DNA of 64,000 nucleotides from Hygrocybe punicea (Eukaryota > Basidiomycota > Agaricomycetes > Agaricales > Hygrophoraceae): the NCBI GenBank assembly GCA_963556145.1, contig OY744464.1, positions 930,001 through 994,000 of the forward strand, read 5' to 3'. This document shows positions 40,998 to 51,060 of this stretch, piece by piece. The notes beneath the pieces were generated by a model. That model did no database searches. It was not told where the DNA came from and was given only the letters and a program-made list of their open reading frames with translations. How positions within the stretch are numbered: position 1 is the first letter of the stretch; each line of letters begins with the position of its first letter. The position numbers and the translations under genes are program-made.

Positions 40998-43250
40998 AAA
41001 ATCCGGCTTTCCGGTGTCGGACCGCTCTCGTCGGTTCTTTTGGTTGTGCTCGATGGTGGGCAAGGTGACGATGGCGCCGGTGTTTGGATCCGTGATCGTG
41101 ACCTGTTGTTCTCCGTTTTTATAATCCTTCGTAAGGGCCTCGGAAAGCGTGAAGAACGGGCGGCCGATGAGGATCTCGTAGGGGGCGTCGTCGACGACTT
41201 GGACTTGGAGGAAAAGATCGACGTCGCCGAAGGTGAATTTTAGGTTGGCGATCCGGCCGAGGGTGTCGTTGTCGCTTTTATTTGCCGACTGCATCCGCAT
41301 CTTCATATTTTGGAGGCCGTAACCGAGTTTCTCCCAAATATCGCGCCGCATGCCGATGATCATGGAACCGTTGTCGAGGACGCACTCGAATACGAATTTG
41401 CCGTTGATGAGCGGGTAGACCGCACGGAGAGGGACTGAGTCGCGGCCGACGACGAGCGGGACGTTTTCCTGACAGTGTTGACAGGCGCGAGTGGGGATTT
41501 CGGGTGCGTGAAAGTGGAAGACCTCGACGTTGTTACTCTCGGCGGTGACCTTTTTCGACGTAGTGAGGTCCTTCATGTGACGGCGGGTGTCGGACGACAT
41601 GGCTAAAAGTTCTCGCTGCGAAATGCAGACTTGAGAATCGAGCGCGCGGTCGATGACGGATTTGGCGATACCGGGATCTTCGATGGGGGCTTGGTAGCGG
41701 TATTGGGGGTGCGATGCGGGAAGGTTCTGGGGAGTGCGCGGTACAAGGGCGGTCGGCTCGGTCGGCCACGTGTTCGAAGGGGGGACTATGGTGATCGGCT
41801 GCTCGTTGATAGGTCTGGCCGTTTTCTCGGCGGGTTTCGCGGTGGGGACAGACGTGGAAGTGGTGGGCAGATTGGGAAACGTTTCTCTAGACTTGCCTTT
41901 CGTCTTTGATGGGATTTCTACACCGTCGAATCTAACCCGTTTACGAAGCCGCTGCACTTCGGCTTCCAGAACCTTAATCTGTTCGTTGTCGTCGTCGATG
42001 TCGGACATCGTGGACTGAAAGATGTCGGCGTACTCGGTAGTGGCCTCTGGTTCGTAGGTGGTTACTTCGACAGCGGAGACGAAGTTAGCTTTGACATGAG
42101 GCGGCGGGTCGCGTTGGAACGGTTCTGTGGGGTTGCGGGCAGGGGGAGCGCGGTTGCCGGGGTTCTGTGCATGCCACGCGTCGAAGCGTTCCCTCATATT
42201 TTTGCCGACGATAGCCTTTGGAAGATACATTCCGTTAGGCAACACGATGTGGCCGTGCTCGTTCTTGCGGCATATCCCGTCTCGAGTGTACTGCTCGCAA
42301 ATAGGACAATCGCGTATATGATGGAACGGGTCGTCGCAAAAGAGGCAGTTGAAATTGGTGAAACCCTGTCCCGCGGTGGTCGGCTCAGCCCTATTTGCAC
42401 ACGGCTTTGGGGGGTTGTTGCGTTCGGTGAGGGCTTGCGTGAGGACGGCGAGTTGTTGCGAAACGAGACGAAATAGGTCGGATACGTTAGGTTCGACCGG
42501 TTCCGCTTTAGGAATGACCGGGTCATAGCGAGCGGGTGGTGGGTAGCGGGTGGCGGGTTCCATTGGAGTCGAGTACCGGATGGCGGCAGGCGACGTTGAC
42601 GAGAGACGAGAGACGGTGGACGGTTCGGCCGCGGTTCCGGCCAGCAGGAAGTGGGCGCAATTGTGGAAGTCCTGGAAGTCGTAAGGGTCGCTATGGAAAT
42701 GGTTCGGCTTTTGGTACTGCAGACGGGTTTTGATGTCCTTTTTAAGCTCGACATGGAAGCCGTTCTCGTACGCGATGTTGCGTTCTTGGGGAGAGATTCG
42801 ACCCTTGTCTAAGAGGAATCCCGAGATCCGGATGAACTCGCGGTAATATTCGCCAAGTTCGGCACGGGTACGGATACCGTAAGCGGTTTGGGTGTGCGTA
42901 AGACGGTCGAGATCCGCCATAGTGTACCAGTGATCGTCTTCCGTACCCGGGTATAGCACGAGTACGCTCTTCTTGAATGCGGCATAATCGACGCCGGTCG
43001 CGCTAGGCAAACTTGCCCAAAGCTCGTAGTCGCTAAGCGACGCGTAGCGCAGACTATGCTTAATGCGTCCTGCGTCGTCGAGAGCGGCATCGGCAGCAAG
43101 TATCTCGACTTCTTCGAAGAAACGGTTTAAATTGAGCGGGTTCCCGTCGAAGGTCGGGGCCGTGGAGTGACCGCGAGTGGGCATTTGTCGTGGAGTAACA
43201 TGGGGAGCGGTAACGTGGGGAGCGGTCGAGGATCCAGAGGTCGAAGTCAT
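40995..43250 (-). CDS. Outer retrotransposon Gag-protease
   Basis: About 751 residues from the ATG at 43250; the frame is open further upstream through a Ser/Pro low-complexity stretch. Order: Gag capsid-like helices (FDGNPLNLNRFFEEVE to about residue 210), Pro-rich linker, one CCHC knuckle (CLFCDDPFHHIRDC), a Gln/Arg coiled coil (about EQIKVLEAEVQRLRKRV), then a retropepsin near the C-terminus (VLDNGSMIIG with DNG in place of D(S/T)G, and ILIGRPFF). It ends GAT TTT TAG. The Pol frame is open across this stop in the -1 phase and a TTTTT run sits on the last codon, allowing single-tRNA slippage. Confidence 0.88.
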   Translation of the reverse strand: MTSTSGSSTAPHVTAPHVTPRQMPTRGHSTAPTFDGNPLNLNRFFEEVEILAADAALDDAGRIKHSLRYASLSDYELWASLPSATGVDYAAFKKSVLVLYPGTEDDHWYTMADLDRLTHTQTAYGIRTRAELGEYYREFIRISGFLLDKGRISPQERNIAYENGFHVELKKDIKTRLQYQKPNHFHSDPYDFQDFHNCAHFLLAGTAAEPSTVSRLSSTSPAAIRYSTPMEPATRYPPPARYDPVIPKAEPVEPNVSDLFRLVSQQLAVLTQALTERNNPPKPCANRAEPTTAGQGFTNFNCLFCDDPFHHIRDCPICEQYTRDGICRKNEHGHIVLPNGMYLPKAIVGKNMRERFDAWHAQNPGNRAPPARNPTEPFQRDPPPHVKANFVSAVEVTTYEPEATTEYADIFQSTMSDIDDDNEQIKVLEAEVQRLRKRVRFDGVEIPSKTKGKSRETFPNLPTTSTSVPTAKPAEKTARPINEQPITIVPPSNTWPTEPTALVPRTPQNLPASHPQYRYQAPIEDPGIAKSVIDRALDSQVCISQRELLAMSSDTRRHMKDLTTSKKVTAESNNVEVFHFHAPEIPTRACQHCQENVPLVVGRDSVPLRAVYPLINGKFVFECVLDNGSMIIGMRRDIWEKLGYGLQNMKMRMQSANKSDNDTLGRIANLKFTFGDVDLFLQVQVVDDAPYEILIGRPFFTLSEALTKDYKNGEQQVTITDPNTGAIVTLPTIEHNQKNRRERSDTGKPDF

Positions 43251-43807
43251 TGTGGGTGGAAGGAGCTGAGATGTCGATGAAGCGGTTGTCGGGTGTGCGA
43301 TGAGCGGGTCGGGTAACGTGGACGATGACGGCGTAGGCGAAGACGATGACGGGGACGATGACGGCGTAGGCGATGACGATGACGGGGACGATGACGATGA
43401 CGGATTATTCAATGTCGAGAGCGAAGACGGAGACGATGACGATAACGGAGTTTTCGATATCGAGAGCGAAGACGTGGACGGGGGTTCTAACGAGATCGAA
43501 GTCGGGGACGTAGGCGATGCGGGTGTCGAACTGAGATCGGATGAGTCGGGTGTGATGGTAATTATCGGTATATCGACCGATTCGAGACTGTCGGATGAAA
43601 GATATAGGGGGGTGTTTGACCCTGAGACGAGCGGGAGGTTGTTATGTCAAGCGAGGTGGTCGGGTACTAGCTGGAAGAAGTCGTCGTCGATTGTCGGGTC
43701 GAAGGCGGCTAAAGAGAGTTCTTGTTGAAGAGTTCTTCGAGGAAGATCTCGAAGACGACGGTCAGAGGGAGGGATACGGGAAGAGGAAGCTATGGTGGTG
43801 CTAGACT

Positions 43808-43827
43808 ATCCCTCGCGGTGGGCTCCA
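43808..43827 (-). promoter_or_regulatory. Outer retrotransposon tRNA primer-binding site
   Basis: Read on the minus strand, two bases after the 5' LTR, the sequence starts TGGAGCCCACCGCGAGG, complementary to a tRNA 3' end with its CCA. The tRNA species was not identified. This contrasts with the self-priming inner element. Confidence 0.6.
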
Positions 43828-43829
43828 GA

Positions 43830-44624
43830 TGTAAAGGCGAGGTTGGGGTGGCTGCGGAATAATAATCCTAAGCCTGTGGGGTCAGCGTAGAAGTGACTAG
43901 GAATAGTCTAACAAGCTTCAGTAAGATAATAGGATATAAAAAGTAAGAAGCCGCCGAGTAAACTACTGAAATCTATGGAGACCGATCGAAGCCGACGAGG
44001 CCGACGATGTCGGGTACGGCGGGTTGGGTGTCGGGTGACGAGTAACGTAGAGATAAAGGCGGTAGAACGACGGGGAGGGCGTCGAGGAATCCGACGAGCG
44101 ATGTGTGCGATGGAATTTACTGAGAGACTTAATTCTCAGAGAGAGGAAATGGGGGAACTGGTTTCTTATTTTGAGACGGCGCTTGGGCACCGTTTTTATA
44201 CTACAAATTTGTGTACCTAGATTCGGACGAGAGTCCTCGGCCGATGAGAGGAGACAAAGGAGAATAAAAATGGGGAAGTAGGAAGAGCGTTGCGAGGCGA
44301 CGATGACAGGGAAAATGGGTGGAAGATATAAAAAACCGTAAAAGATGCAATATACTTTACTATATCCCCATAAGGGAGACGCTAGGCGTGAATAAGGCAA
44401 GTCCGATGTCGGGATCCCAGTCCGATGAGATCTATCTTCGATATTTGAAGTTCCGTGAGTTTATGAGATAGACCGACCAGGTACGTGAGCGGCCGTGCTA
44501 GTCGGTATGCATCGGGTTGCGTCGGGTTACGTCGGGTTCGAGCGTAGACTGCTAGAGATGTCGGGTTCGAGCGGATTCGCTAGATATCGATGTTACGGCC
44601 TCAGAGGGTCGAGGACCCTCTACA
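43830..44624 (-). repeat. Outer Ty3 retrotransposon LTR (5' LTR in element orientation)
   Basis: 795 bp, same boundaries as 27640-28434. Ten differences: seven CpGs are kept here and lost in the other copy, three the reverse. Confidence 0.93.
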
Positions 44625-44628
44625 ACGA
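44625..44628. repeat. Outer retrotransposon target-site duplication, right copy
   Basis: ACGA, matching 27636-27639. Confidence 0.8.
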
Positions 44629-45836
44629 CAAAATTCCTCATCACAATTCTGCATTCTCTGGAGTTGCGTGGGTCAATGAAACCATGATGGGGCACCCTGA
44701 TCGCATCAAAATCGCTCTTGGAGTACATCTCCGGGTGTTCCAAGCCCTTCTTAAAACACTACGCAAGATGGGCTATAAGGATACGAAACACGTCACCCTA
44801 CCCGAGCAGCTTGCGATCTTCCTTCATGCATGCGTCACCGGTAACACAATTCGACAACTTAGTGAGCGGTTCCAACATGCCAATGGTACCATATCCAAGT
44901 CAGTTCCCCCATCCCCATTAATTTCAAGTTTAATGACCACCTTACCACAGCTGCTTCCGCAGGATGCTTCTCGCCTTTTCATCCTCACCGTTCTATACGA
45001 AATATGTCACTCTTCCAAAGCGCGGTGATCCCACTGCCCCTGAAATATCCAGCAATCCAAAAATTTTCCCGTACTTCACTGACGTGTTGGGTGCCGTCGA
45101 TGGCACTCACATCAATTGCGTCCCACCCAAAGCTGATTGAGCTGCATCCCATAATTGCAAAGGGTTCTTGTCCCAGAACTGCCTGATGGCATGTTCGTTC
45201 GACATGCGATTTGTTTATGTTCTCAGTGGATGGGATGGGTCAGTAGCTGATGCCGCAATCTACAATGACGCTCGCCGCCACGACTTCCGAATCCCCCCCG
45301 GCAAGTACTACCTCGCTGATGCGGGTTTCGCACTTACACAACAACTCTTGATTCCCTATCGCGGCCAACGTTATCATCTTGACGAATGGCGACGCGGAGA
45401 TCGAGCACCGATGAATAAAGAAGAATTATTTAATCTTCGTCATTCGTCTGCTCGAAATGTGGTGGAACGAATATTCGGTGTCCTAAAACGTCGTTTCCGG
45501 CTCCTCCTCCTACCCCCCGAATATAGCCTGAAGGTGCAAGCTTGCATTCCACCAGCCCTCTGCGCCCTCCATAATTTCATCCGCCGATACGACCCCACTG
45601 ATGCAGAGGACTATAATGATGACCAGGACATACTCCCTCCCCATGTCGATCCAGATGTCTTTGGAATGCTTTCGGATGGATTGCCGAGCCATGCATCTCG
45701 CGAAGCAGCATCTGACATGCGAGATGTTATGGCAGAAAAGATGTGGTTGGATTACAACCAATTCCTTCAAGAAAGGGAGGCCCGTGAGCAGGAGGCGAGG
45801 GAAGCCCGGGAAAGGCTGATGACGGTGTCTCTGTAA
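44629..45836 (+). pseudogene. Harbinger DDE transposase, main part, with TGA
   Basis: Continuation of the gene starting at 27515. The first exon piece has a helical DNA-binding region (LPEQLAIFLHACVTGNTIRQLSERF). An intron starts GTCAGT near 44900 and ends CGCAG near 44962. Next come the catalytic blocks of DDE_4/Harbinger transposases: VLGAVDGTHI (first Asp), SGWDGSVADAAIYND, GKYYLADAGFALTQQLLIPYRG (second Asp) and RNVVERIFGVLKRRFRLL (Glu). The C-terminus is an Arg/Glu coiled coil. A TGA at 45138-45140, between PKAD and AAS, is where Arg is usual in this family (CGA to TGA). So the transposase was disabled both by the retrotransposon and by a point mutation. Confidence 0.88.
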
Positions 45837-46002
45837 TTTTTTTTTGCCATGTACTCCGAATCTTTTTTGCCATGTATTTTGCTCAGAACAATACTATGAG
45901 ACCGCTCTTTCTTTTGGACCGTCGATATCATTTGTGAGGTATAGAAAAATACAAAGGTACAGAAAAATACTGAGGCTGGCAAGTAAAAAAGTAAAAAAAG
46001 AA
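45837..46002. other. Short spacer between the convergent Harbinger genes
   Basis: 166 bp of T/A-rich sequence between two convergent stop codons, where both 3' ends must lie. Repeated TTTTTTGCCATGTA occurs twice (45837-45874). Confidence 0.5.
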
Positions 46003-47286
46003 TTATTGGGGGAGGGGGGGTGGAGCGGCAAAGTCAGGAATCATGCGGCCAACCTTCTCAAGCTCTCTCTTAATCCAGAGCCGGCGCAGGCTGTCTCTGC
46101 GGATACCAAGGTAGGTTTGCGCCCGTACGGGACTCTCTGCGAACAAGTCGAACATGGCAATCATCGTGTCGTCATCAAGATATTTATCCTTTTCCTGCAA
46201 TAAGTCTTGGGCTGCCTGCCTAACTTGAGCATCGGAAGGGTCGGGTGGGGGCGGACGGGGCAGGATCTCTGCCCAACGGATTTTGTGCTCGGACATAGTG
46301 CGTAGAGTGGTGTTGAATGTCGACATTTCCTCCCTGATGCCGTTTAAGGCGACAGGACCAGTTATACGAGCACGCTTGGAGGCGCTTCCCTCGGTATCAA
46401 TGAGAGAGGATATTGTTAGATCTGATACGGATGCGGATGTCGAAGTTGGTGTTTCTTTACGTTTCTTCCCCTTACCTGGTCAAGGGGGACTTGGGGGCAG
46501 GGAGGAAGGCGGAGGGGGATGGCTCTCATCGGGTGATGAATCACTATGTTCTTCATGATTTCCTTCTCCTGACGAAGAGGGGGAGCTGAGTACTGCACCC
46601 TGGGAAGTAGACTGCGAGGGCCGGTAAACGTTTTCCCCCTTCCCATGGGATGGCATCAATTGCTGCATATCGACATAGAGGTCCCAGCCCTTGTTGCGGA
46701 AGGAACGGGCTTTGGGATGTTTCTACATGACTGTCAATGGAATAGAGAGAAGAGGGCAGATAATAATACCTCGATATATTTATCCCAGACCGGCTGAGTG
46801 TTCTCATCGATGTTAAGCCCACGCGTATGGTCCCAGGGTAAGCCAGACAGTCTTGTGAGGGGCTCCACGTCATGATAGATCTCCCTTAACTGAATTGAAA
46901 CATCAGCATACTATTATTACAAGTCAGAAGTCACTCACCCTCCCCCATCTAGATTGGCAAGAAGCGGCCGACTTGGGAATCCCCTTTTCAGGGGGGGTTT
47001 TGGCCATTGCAGCAGCAGCAGCATTCCAGGTTGCTGCCTTGAAATTTGCACCATCACCCGCCTCTGCCTTGTGCTGCAGGAGGAAATCAATAAGGAAACC
47101 AGTTTCTTTGTCATTCCACCGTGACTGCAGGCGAGGTGTCTTGTCACCAGAGTTCTCTCCACCCGCCTTACCCTTAGCCTTGGCCTTTGACTTTGACTTT
47201 GACTTTGAGGCTGATGCCATTGGAGATGGGGGAGATACAATGATATGAGGAGAAGGGGGGTCAGCCATAGGGGGCGGCTCCGCCAT
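46003..47286 (-). pseudogene. Harbinger SANT/Myb-like DNA-binding protein, with TGA
   Basis: Partner protein of Harbinger transposases, which in this superfamily supplies DNA binding and nuclear import. ATG at 47286, 20 bp inside the right terminal repeat. Exons: 46939-47286, 46770-46889 and 46003-46722, with introns of 49 and 47 nt; about 395 residues. A basic Lys/Ala/Ser tract (SKSKSKSKAKAKGKAGG) is followed by the SANT/Myb-like fold (RLQSRWNDKETGFLIDFLLQHK to SCQSRWGR, then LREIYHDV, LSGLPWDHTRGLNID, VWDKYIE, KHPKARSFRNKGWDL). A Ser/Pro/Glu linker and a C-terminal helical domain follow (RTMSEHKIRWAEIL, DDTMIAMFDLFAE). A TGA at 46480-46482 splits exon 3, in phase on both sides, consistent with CGA to TGA. 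Confidence 0.82.
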
Positions 47287-47305
47287 AGGAACAGAACAAG
47301 AGGCA

Positions 47306-47391
47306 GAGTTTGTCAGCAATGTCCGGCATGTCCGGCATGTCTCGGAAACAAGGAGGAGTGTTTGGTTACCGAGTTACTGAACAGGCCCTAA
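47306..47391 (-). repeat. PIF/Harbinger right terminal inverted repeat
   Basis: 86 bp, reverse complement of 27374-27459 with about one mismatch. Confidence 0.85.
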
Positions 47392-47484
47392 CCATCTTCG
47401 GTCAGGTTTGCACATTCTTGGTGCCACGTCAACTGGGACTCGTGGAAGTTGCCGAAAAATCCCGCCCCTGTCTGGTATAGTATT

Positions 47485-47492
47485 CGAGAAGG
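47485..47492. repeat. Target-site duplication of the giant palindrome, left copy
   Basis: CGAGAAGG, repeated exactly at 56364-56371. Confidence 0.82.
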
Positions 47493-47935
47493 CACCTAAC
47501 CTTCCCACACTACAAGTCAAATGATACTAGGCGACGGCTGTTGCCGTCTAGTATAGTTTGACTTGATTGCCTTATTTCTCTACTCCAGCAATATCCCCAG
47601 CAATACCGGGAACATTGTTACTACTAGTTGTAGATTAGATAATGATATCTGTCCAAAACGGGGATCAGGTTCGCTTTCCGCCGCTGCCCCGGATCTTTCC
47701 GCCGCTGTCAGGGACCCTCGAGCTCACTGTCAGCAACAGCGAGCTCGACTTACTCACTCTCCCCCTGTCTTTTCAAGCTGATTTTTTTGTATATAGTATA
47801 TTTATTCTTGTACTTACTATAGATAGACTAATATACATGATAATACAGCAAATAAAAGAGAAATAAAAGAAACAAAAAATAAGGATACATGGGGTGCTAC
47901 CATTGAACCGGTGGGTACTCACCTTCGCGGGGGCG
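47493..47935 (+). repeat. Palindrome terminal arm, left
   Basis: Differs from the reverse complement of 55921-56363 at only about one position (again CG versus TG). Confidence 0.8.
47513..47565. repeat. Subterminal hairpin, left end
   Basis: CAAGTCAAA...GCGACGGC-TGTT-GCCGTC...GTTTGACTTG forms a long stem with few mismatches, 20 bp inside the element end; mirrored at 56291-56343. Confidence 0.75.
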
Positions 47936-48179
47936 CCGGATGGGGTCTGAAATTGGTGGAAAAGGGCGCTAGAGGGCTGGGACGGATGATGGGGGGTGGG
48001 GAAGATTGTATGGAGTGGGGGGTGGCAATGCATGGCGGGGAAAGGGCCTGGAAGTGAGGCGGATGAGTGAAATGGAAAGGGGATGGATGGGGGAGGGCTC
48101 CCGGCCCCGAAAAAGCGGCGGGAAGGGGTAAGTACGTGGGGAAAAAGCAGGAGGGGGATGGGTACTCACCCAGTAGACC

Positions 48180-49520
48180 CAGTTGTTTTGGTTAACCCAA
48201 TCGCAGATATAGTTGCAAAAGGTAGGTACACATAGCGCAGTTGCTTGCTGGGGGGGTAGGTTAACCCAAGAGACAGCTCTTGCTGGGGAAATGTGGGGTG
48301 GTAGGTTGACCCAGGTACAGCTCTTGCTGGTCAAGGGTGGCAGGGTGGGTCAACCCAGTGTCAGCTCTGCCATGGGGTAGGTTAACCAGGGACAGCTATT
48401 CTGGGAAGGTTGGGTTGACCCAGGTCCAGCTGTGCAAGCAACATGGGTTGACCTGGGTTGACCGTGGACCAGCTCTTGCTGCAGGCTTGGGTTGACCTGG
48501 GTCCAGCTGTTGCTGCAGCACTGGGTTGACCCAGGCCCAGCACTTCCTGCAGGGTGGGGTGGCTGGGGTCCAGGTATTGCTGCAACACCGGGTGTACCAG
48601 GGTTCAGCTATTGCTGCAGCACTGGGTTGACCGGGGTCCAGATATTGCTGCAGCACCAGGTTGACCCAGATCCAGCATTCGCTGCAGGGCTTGGGTTGAC
48701 CTGGGCCCAGCTATTGCTGCAGCACAGGGTTGATCTGGTTCCAGCACTTGCTGCAGCACTGGGTTGACCAGGGTTCAGGTATTGCTGCAGCACTGGGTTG
48801 ACCGGGGCCCAGATATTGCTGCACCACCAGGTTGACCCAGATCCAGCACTTGCTGCAGGGCTTGGGTGGACCAGGGTCCAGCTATTGCTGCAGGACCGGG
48901 TTGACCTGGGTCCAGCACTTGCTTTGGGGCTTGGGTTGACCCGGGTCCAGCTCTCCCTGCAGGCTTGGGTTGACCGGGGTCCAGCTATTGCTGCAGCACT
49001 GGGTTGACCAGGGTCCAGATATTGCTGCAGCACCAGGTTGACCTGGATCCAGCACTTGCTGCAGGGCTTGGGTTGACCCAGGTCCAGCTCTCCCTGCAGG
49101 CTTGGGTTGACCAGGGTCCAGCTATTGCTGCAGCACTGGGTTGACCAGGGTCCAGCTATTGCTGCAGCACTGGGTTGACCAGGGTTCAGCTATTGCTGCA
49201 GCACTGGGTTGACCTGGGTCCAGCACTTGCTGCGGGGCTTGTGTTGACCGGGGTCCAGCTATTGCTGCAGCACTTTGTTGACCCCTGTCCAGCACTTGCT
49301 GTAGGGTAGGTTGATTGGGGTCCTGCCCGTCGTGTAGCATTGCGTTGACCGCAGACCCACCCATGTCGCAGGATTGGGTTCATGACGGTCTGGCTATTGC
49401 TCCAGCATTGGGTTGACATGGCCCTGCTCTTGCTGCAGACGAAGGTTGACCCTGGCCCAGCTCTCACTGCAGGATTAGGTTGACCAGGAGCCCGCTTTTG
49501 CTTTGACATGGGCCCAGCCA
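48180..49520 (-). repeat. 34-bp minisatellite, left arm
   Basis: Tandem units of about 34 bp with consensus GGTCAACCC(A/T)...CTGCAGCAA...CTGGACCC on the minus strand, about 35-40 copies. Open frames here exist in all phases because the unit length is not a multiple of three; I do not consider them genes. Confidence 0.85.
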
Positions 49521-49964
49521 CATCCCACTCTGCCTGCATGTATTTAATGTTGACAACATTGACAGAGCTCACAACAGCTCAAACCAATATTTATTCAGAA
49601 CCTGCCATATATATAAAGTAATCAAAATGTTTCAATCTGTACTTCACATAAATGTACGATGTAATATAATTTGAATGCAATTATTAACAGCAAAGGGAAT
49701 AGCAAAATTACACAATTATTATTTTGACACTGCACAATATCTTACTTTTACTATCAGCCATCAGCCATTACAGGAGCTACTTATCCCCAATGCCAATCTA
49801 TGGCAAAACCAGAAATTACCCCACTTGGAATATTGTGCTTTTCTATTTAATATTGCTCAATTCTCTATTGGAATCAATATATATAACCTTACTATTACTT
49901 AAAATAGACACATACATTTAATGATTATTAAAATACATAATTAAATAGTAAAGGGCAGGAGGCA

Positions 49965-50340
49965 GGTGAGAGGAAGGTGGGTGTGGACTGGGAGGAAGGG
50001 TGTGGGTGTGGGAGGAAGGTGGGTGTGGGTGTGGGAGGAAGGTGGGTGTGGGTGTGGGAGGAAGGTGGGTGTGGAGTGGGAGGAAGGTGGGAGTGGGAGT
50101 GGGAGGAAGGTGTGGAGTGGGAGGAAGGTGGGAGTGGGAGTGGGAGGAAGGTGGGTGTGGAGTGGGAGGAAGGTGGGAGTGGGAGTGGAGGAAGGTGGGA
50201 GTGGGAGAAGGGAGTGGGAGTGGGAGAAGTGGGAAGGTGGGAAGGCAGGAGGCAAGGGCAGCAGGGAGAGGGAGAGGGAGAGGGAGAGGGAGAGGGAGAG
50301 GGAGGAGGAGAGGGAGGAGGAGAGGGAGGAGGAGTGGGCG
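49965..50340 (+). repeat. G-rich (GGGAGTGGGA/GGGTGTGGG) tract, left arm
   Basis: About 375 bp of closely spaced GGG runs on the plus strand followed by (GGGAGA)n. The right-arm counterpart (52335-52540) is C-rich on the plus strand and shorter. It is a strong candidate for quadruplex formation. Confidence 0.7.
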
Positions 50341-50349
50341 GAGAGTGGG

Positions 50350-51060
50350 ATGTACGTACCCGTTGCGTTCCCCTCGTCTCGTCGTCTTCGTCTACGTCTC
50401 CGTCGTCCCCGTCCCCGCCGTCCCCGTCCCCGTCGTCCCCGTCCCCATCGTCCCCGTCTCCGCGTTCCGGTCCCTGTCGTTCCCGTTCCCGTCGTTCCCC
50501 TCGTCGTCGTCATCGTCCTCGTTGTCGTCGTCATCCCCCGTAGTCCTCGTCGTCCGCTGGATCGTCGTCGTCGTCTCCCTCGTCCTGTCGTCTCCGTCGT
50601 CCTGTTGTCCTCTCGCTGGCCGTCTCCGTCCCGTCGTCGTCCCCTGGCTGGCCGTCTCTGCCCTCGTCGTCTCTGTCCTCGTCGTTGCCGCTGTGGTTGT
50701 CTCGGACGTCTGTCTCGGTCGTTGGCGCATCCTCGTACCCGGCCTCGCGGCCTCGTTTCCGTGGCCGTTTTCATCGGCATCCGTTCTGTTTGCTGGGGTG
50801 GCCGTGGCGTTGTTTTCTGGGCTGGTGTTGGGTTCGCCTGTGTTTGTCGTGGGTGTAGCTGCAATCATTATAAACATTAGCATACAACTCACAAAAAATT
50901 CAAAAAAGACATTACCTTGGGTGCTCTTCTGCACCCGTTTCCTGTTGTTGACGCGTTCCTGTTGTTGACGCGTTGTTGAAAACGAGTCGTTTGAAGTCGC
51001 GTGAAAGCCAACCGGCAGTTGCCGATTTCCCAAACGGGTTCGAGTTTCCAAACATGGATG
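50350..51060 (-). other. GAC/CGA-triplet-rich block, left arm, gene-like traces
   Basis: On the minus strand a stretch with a plausible GTAATG...GCAG intron (about 50,860-50,915) precedes frames rich in Thr/Arg/Asp. The inverted counterpart in the right arm (51,830-52,320) has a similar intron (GTAAGT...TAG). Frames are low complexity and disagree between arms, so I only note possible decayed divergent gene copies. Confidence 0.3.

Larger units (their letters stand above)
27640..44624 (-). mobile_element. Ty3-type LTR retrotransposon with an antisense zinc-cluster gene
   Basis: Minus-strand Gag-PR and Pol, 795-bp LTRs with TG...CA ends, a 4-bp target duplication and a primer-binding site beside the 5' LTR. 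An extra gene lies downstream of pol on the opposite strand. After removing the chromovirus at 30052-37192 and its duplication the element is about 9.8 kb. No chromodomain was seen at the Pol C-terminus. Confidence 0.92.
27374..47391. mobile_element. PIF/Harbinger DNA transposon carrying a 17-kb nested retrotransposon insertion
   Basis: Two 86-bp inverted repeats enclose a split transposase gene and a SANT/Myb-like gene, the two-gene layout of Harbinger elements. Without the insertion at 27640-44624 (plus a 4-bp duplication) the element is about 3.0 kb. Confidence 0.88.

Noticed and set aside
43300..43728. Asp/Gly-rich plus-strand frame
   Set aside because: It is the antisense shadow of the Ser/Pro low-complexity region upstream of the outer Gag.
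48180..49520. CRISPR-like regular repeats
   Set aside because: Units are directly adjacent without unique spacers, and the genome is eukaryotic. It is a minisatellite inside a palindrome.
49941..50968. Frames of about 240-320 codons made of Arg/Thr or Gly/Val/Trp repeats
   Set aside because: They are products of G-rich and GAC/CGT triplet repeats; composition is purely repeat-driven and the arms disagree.
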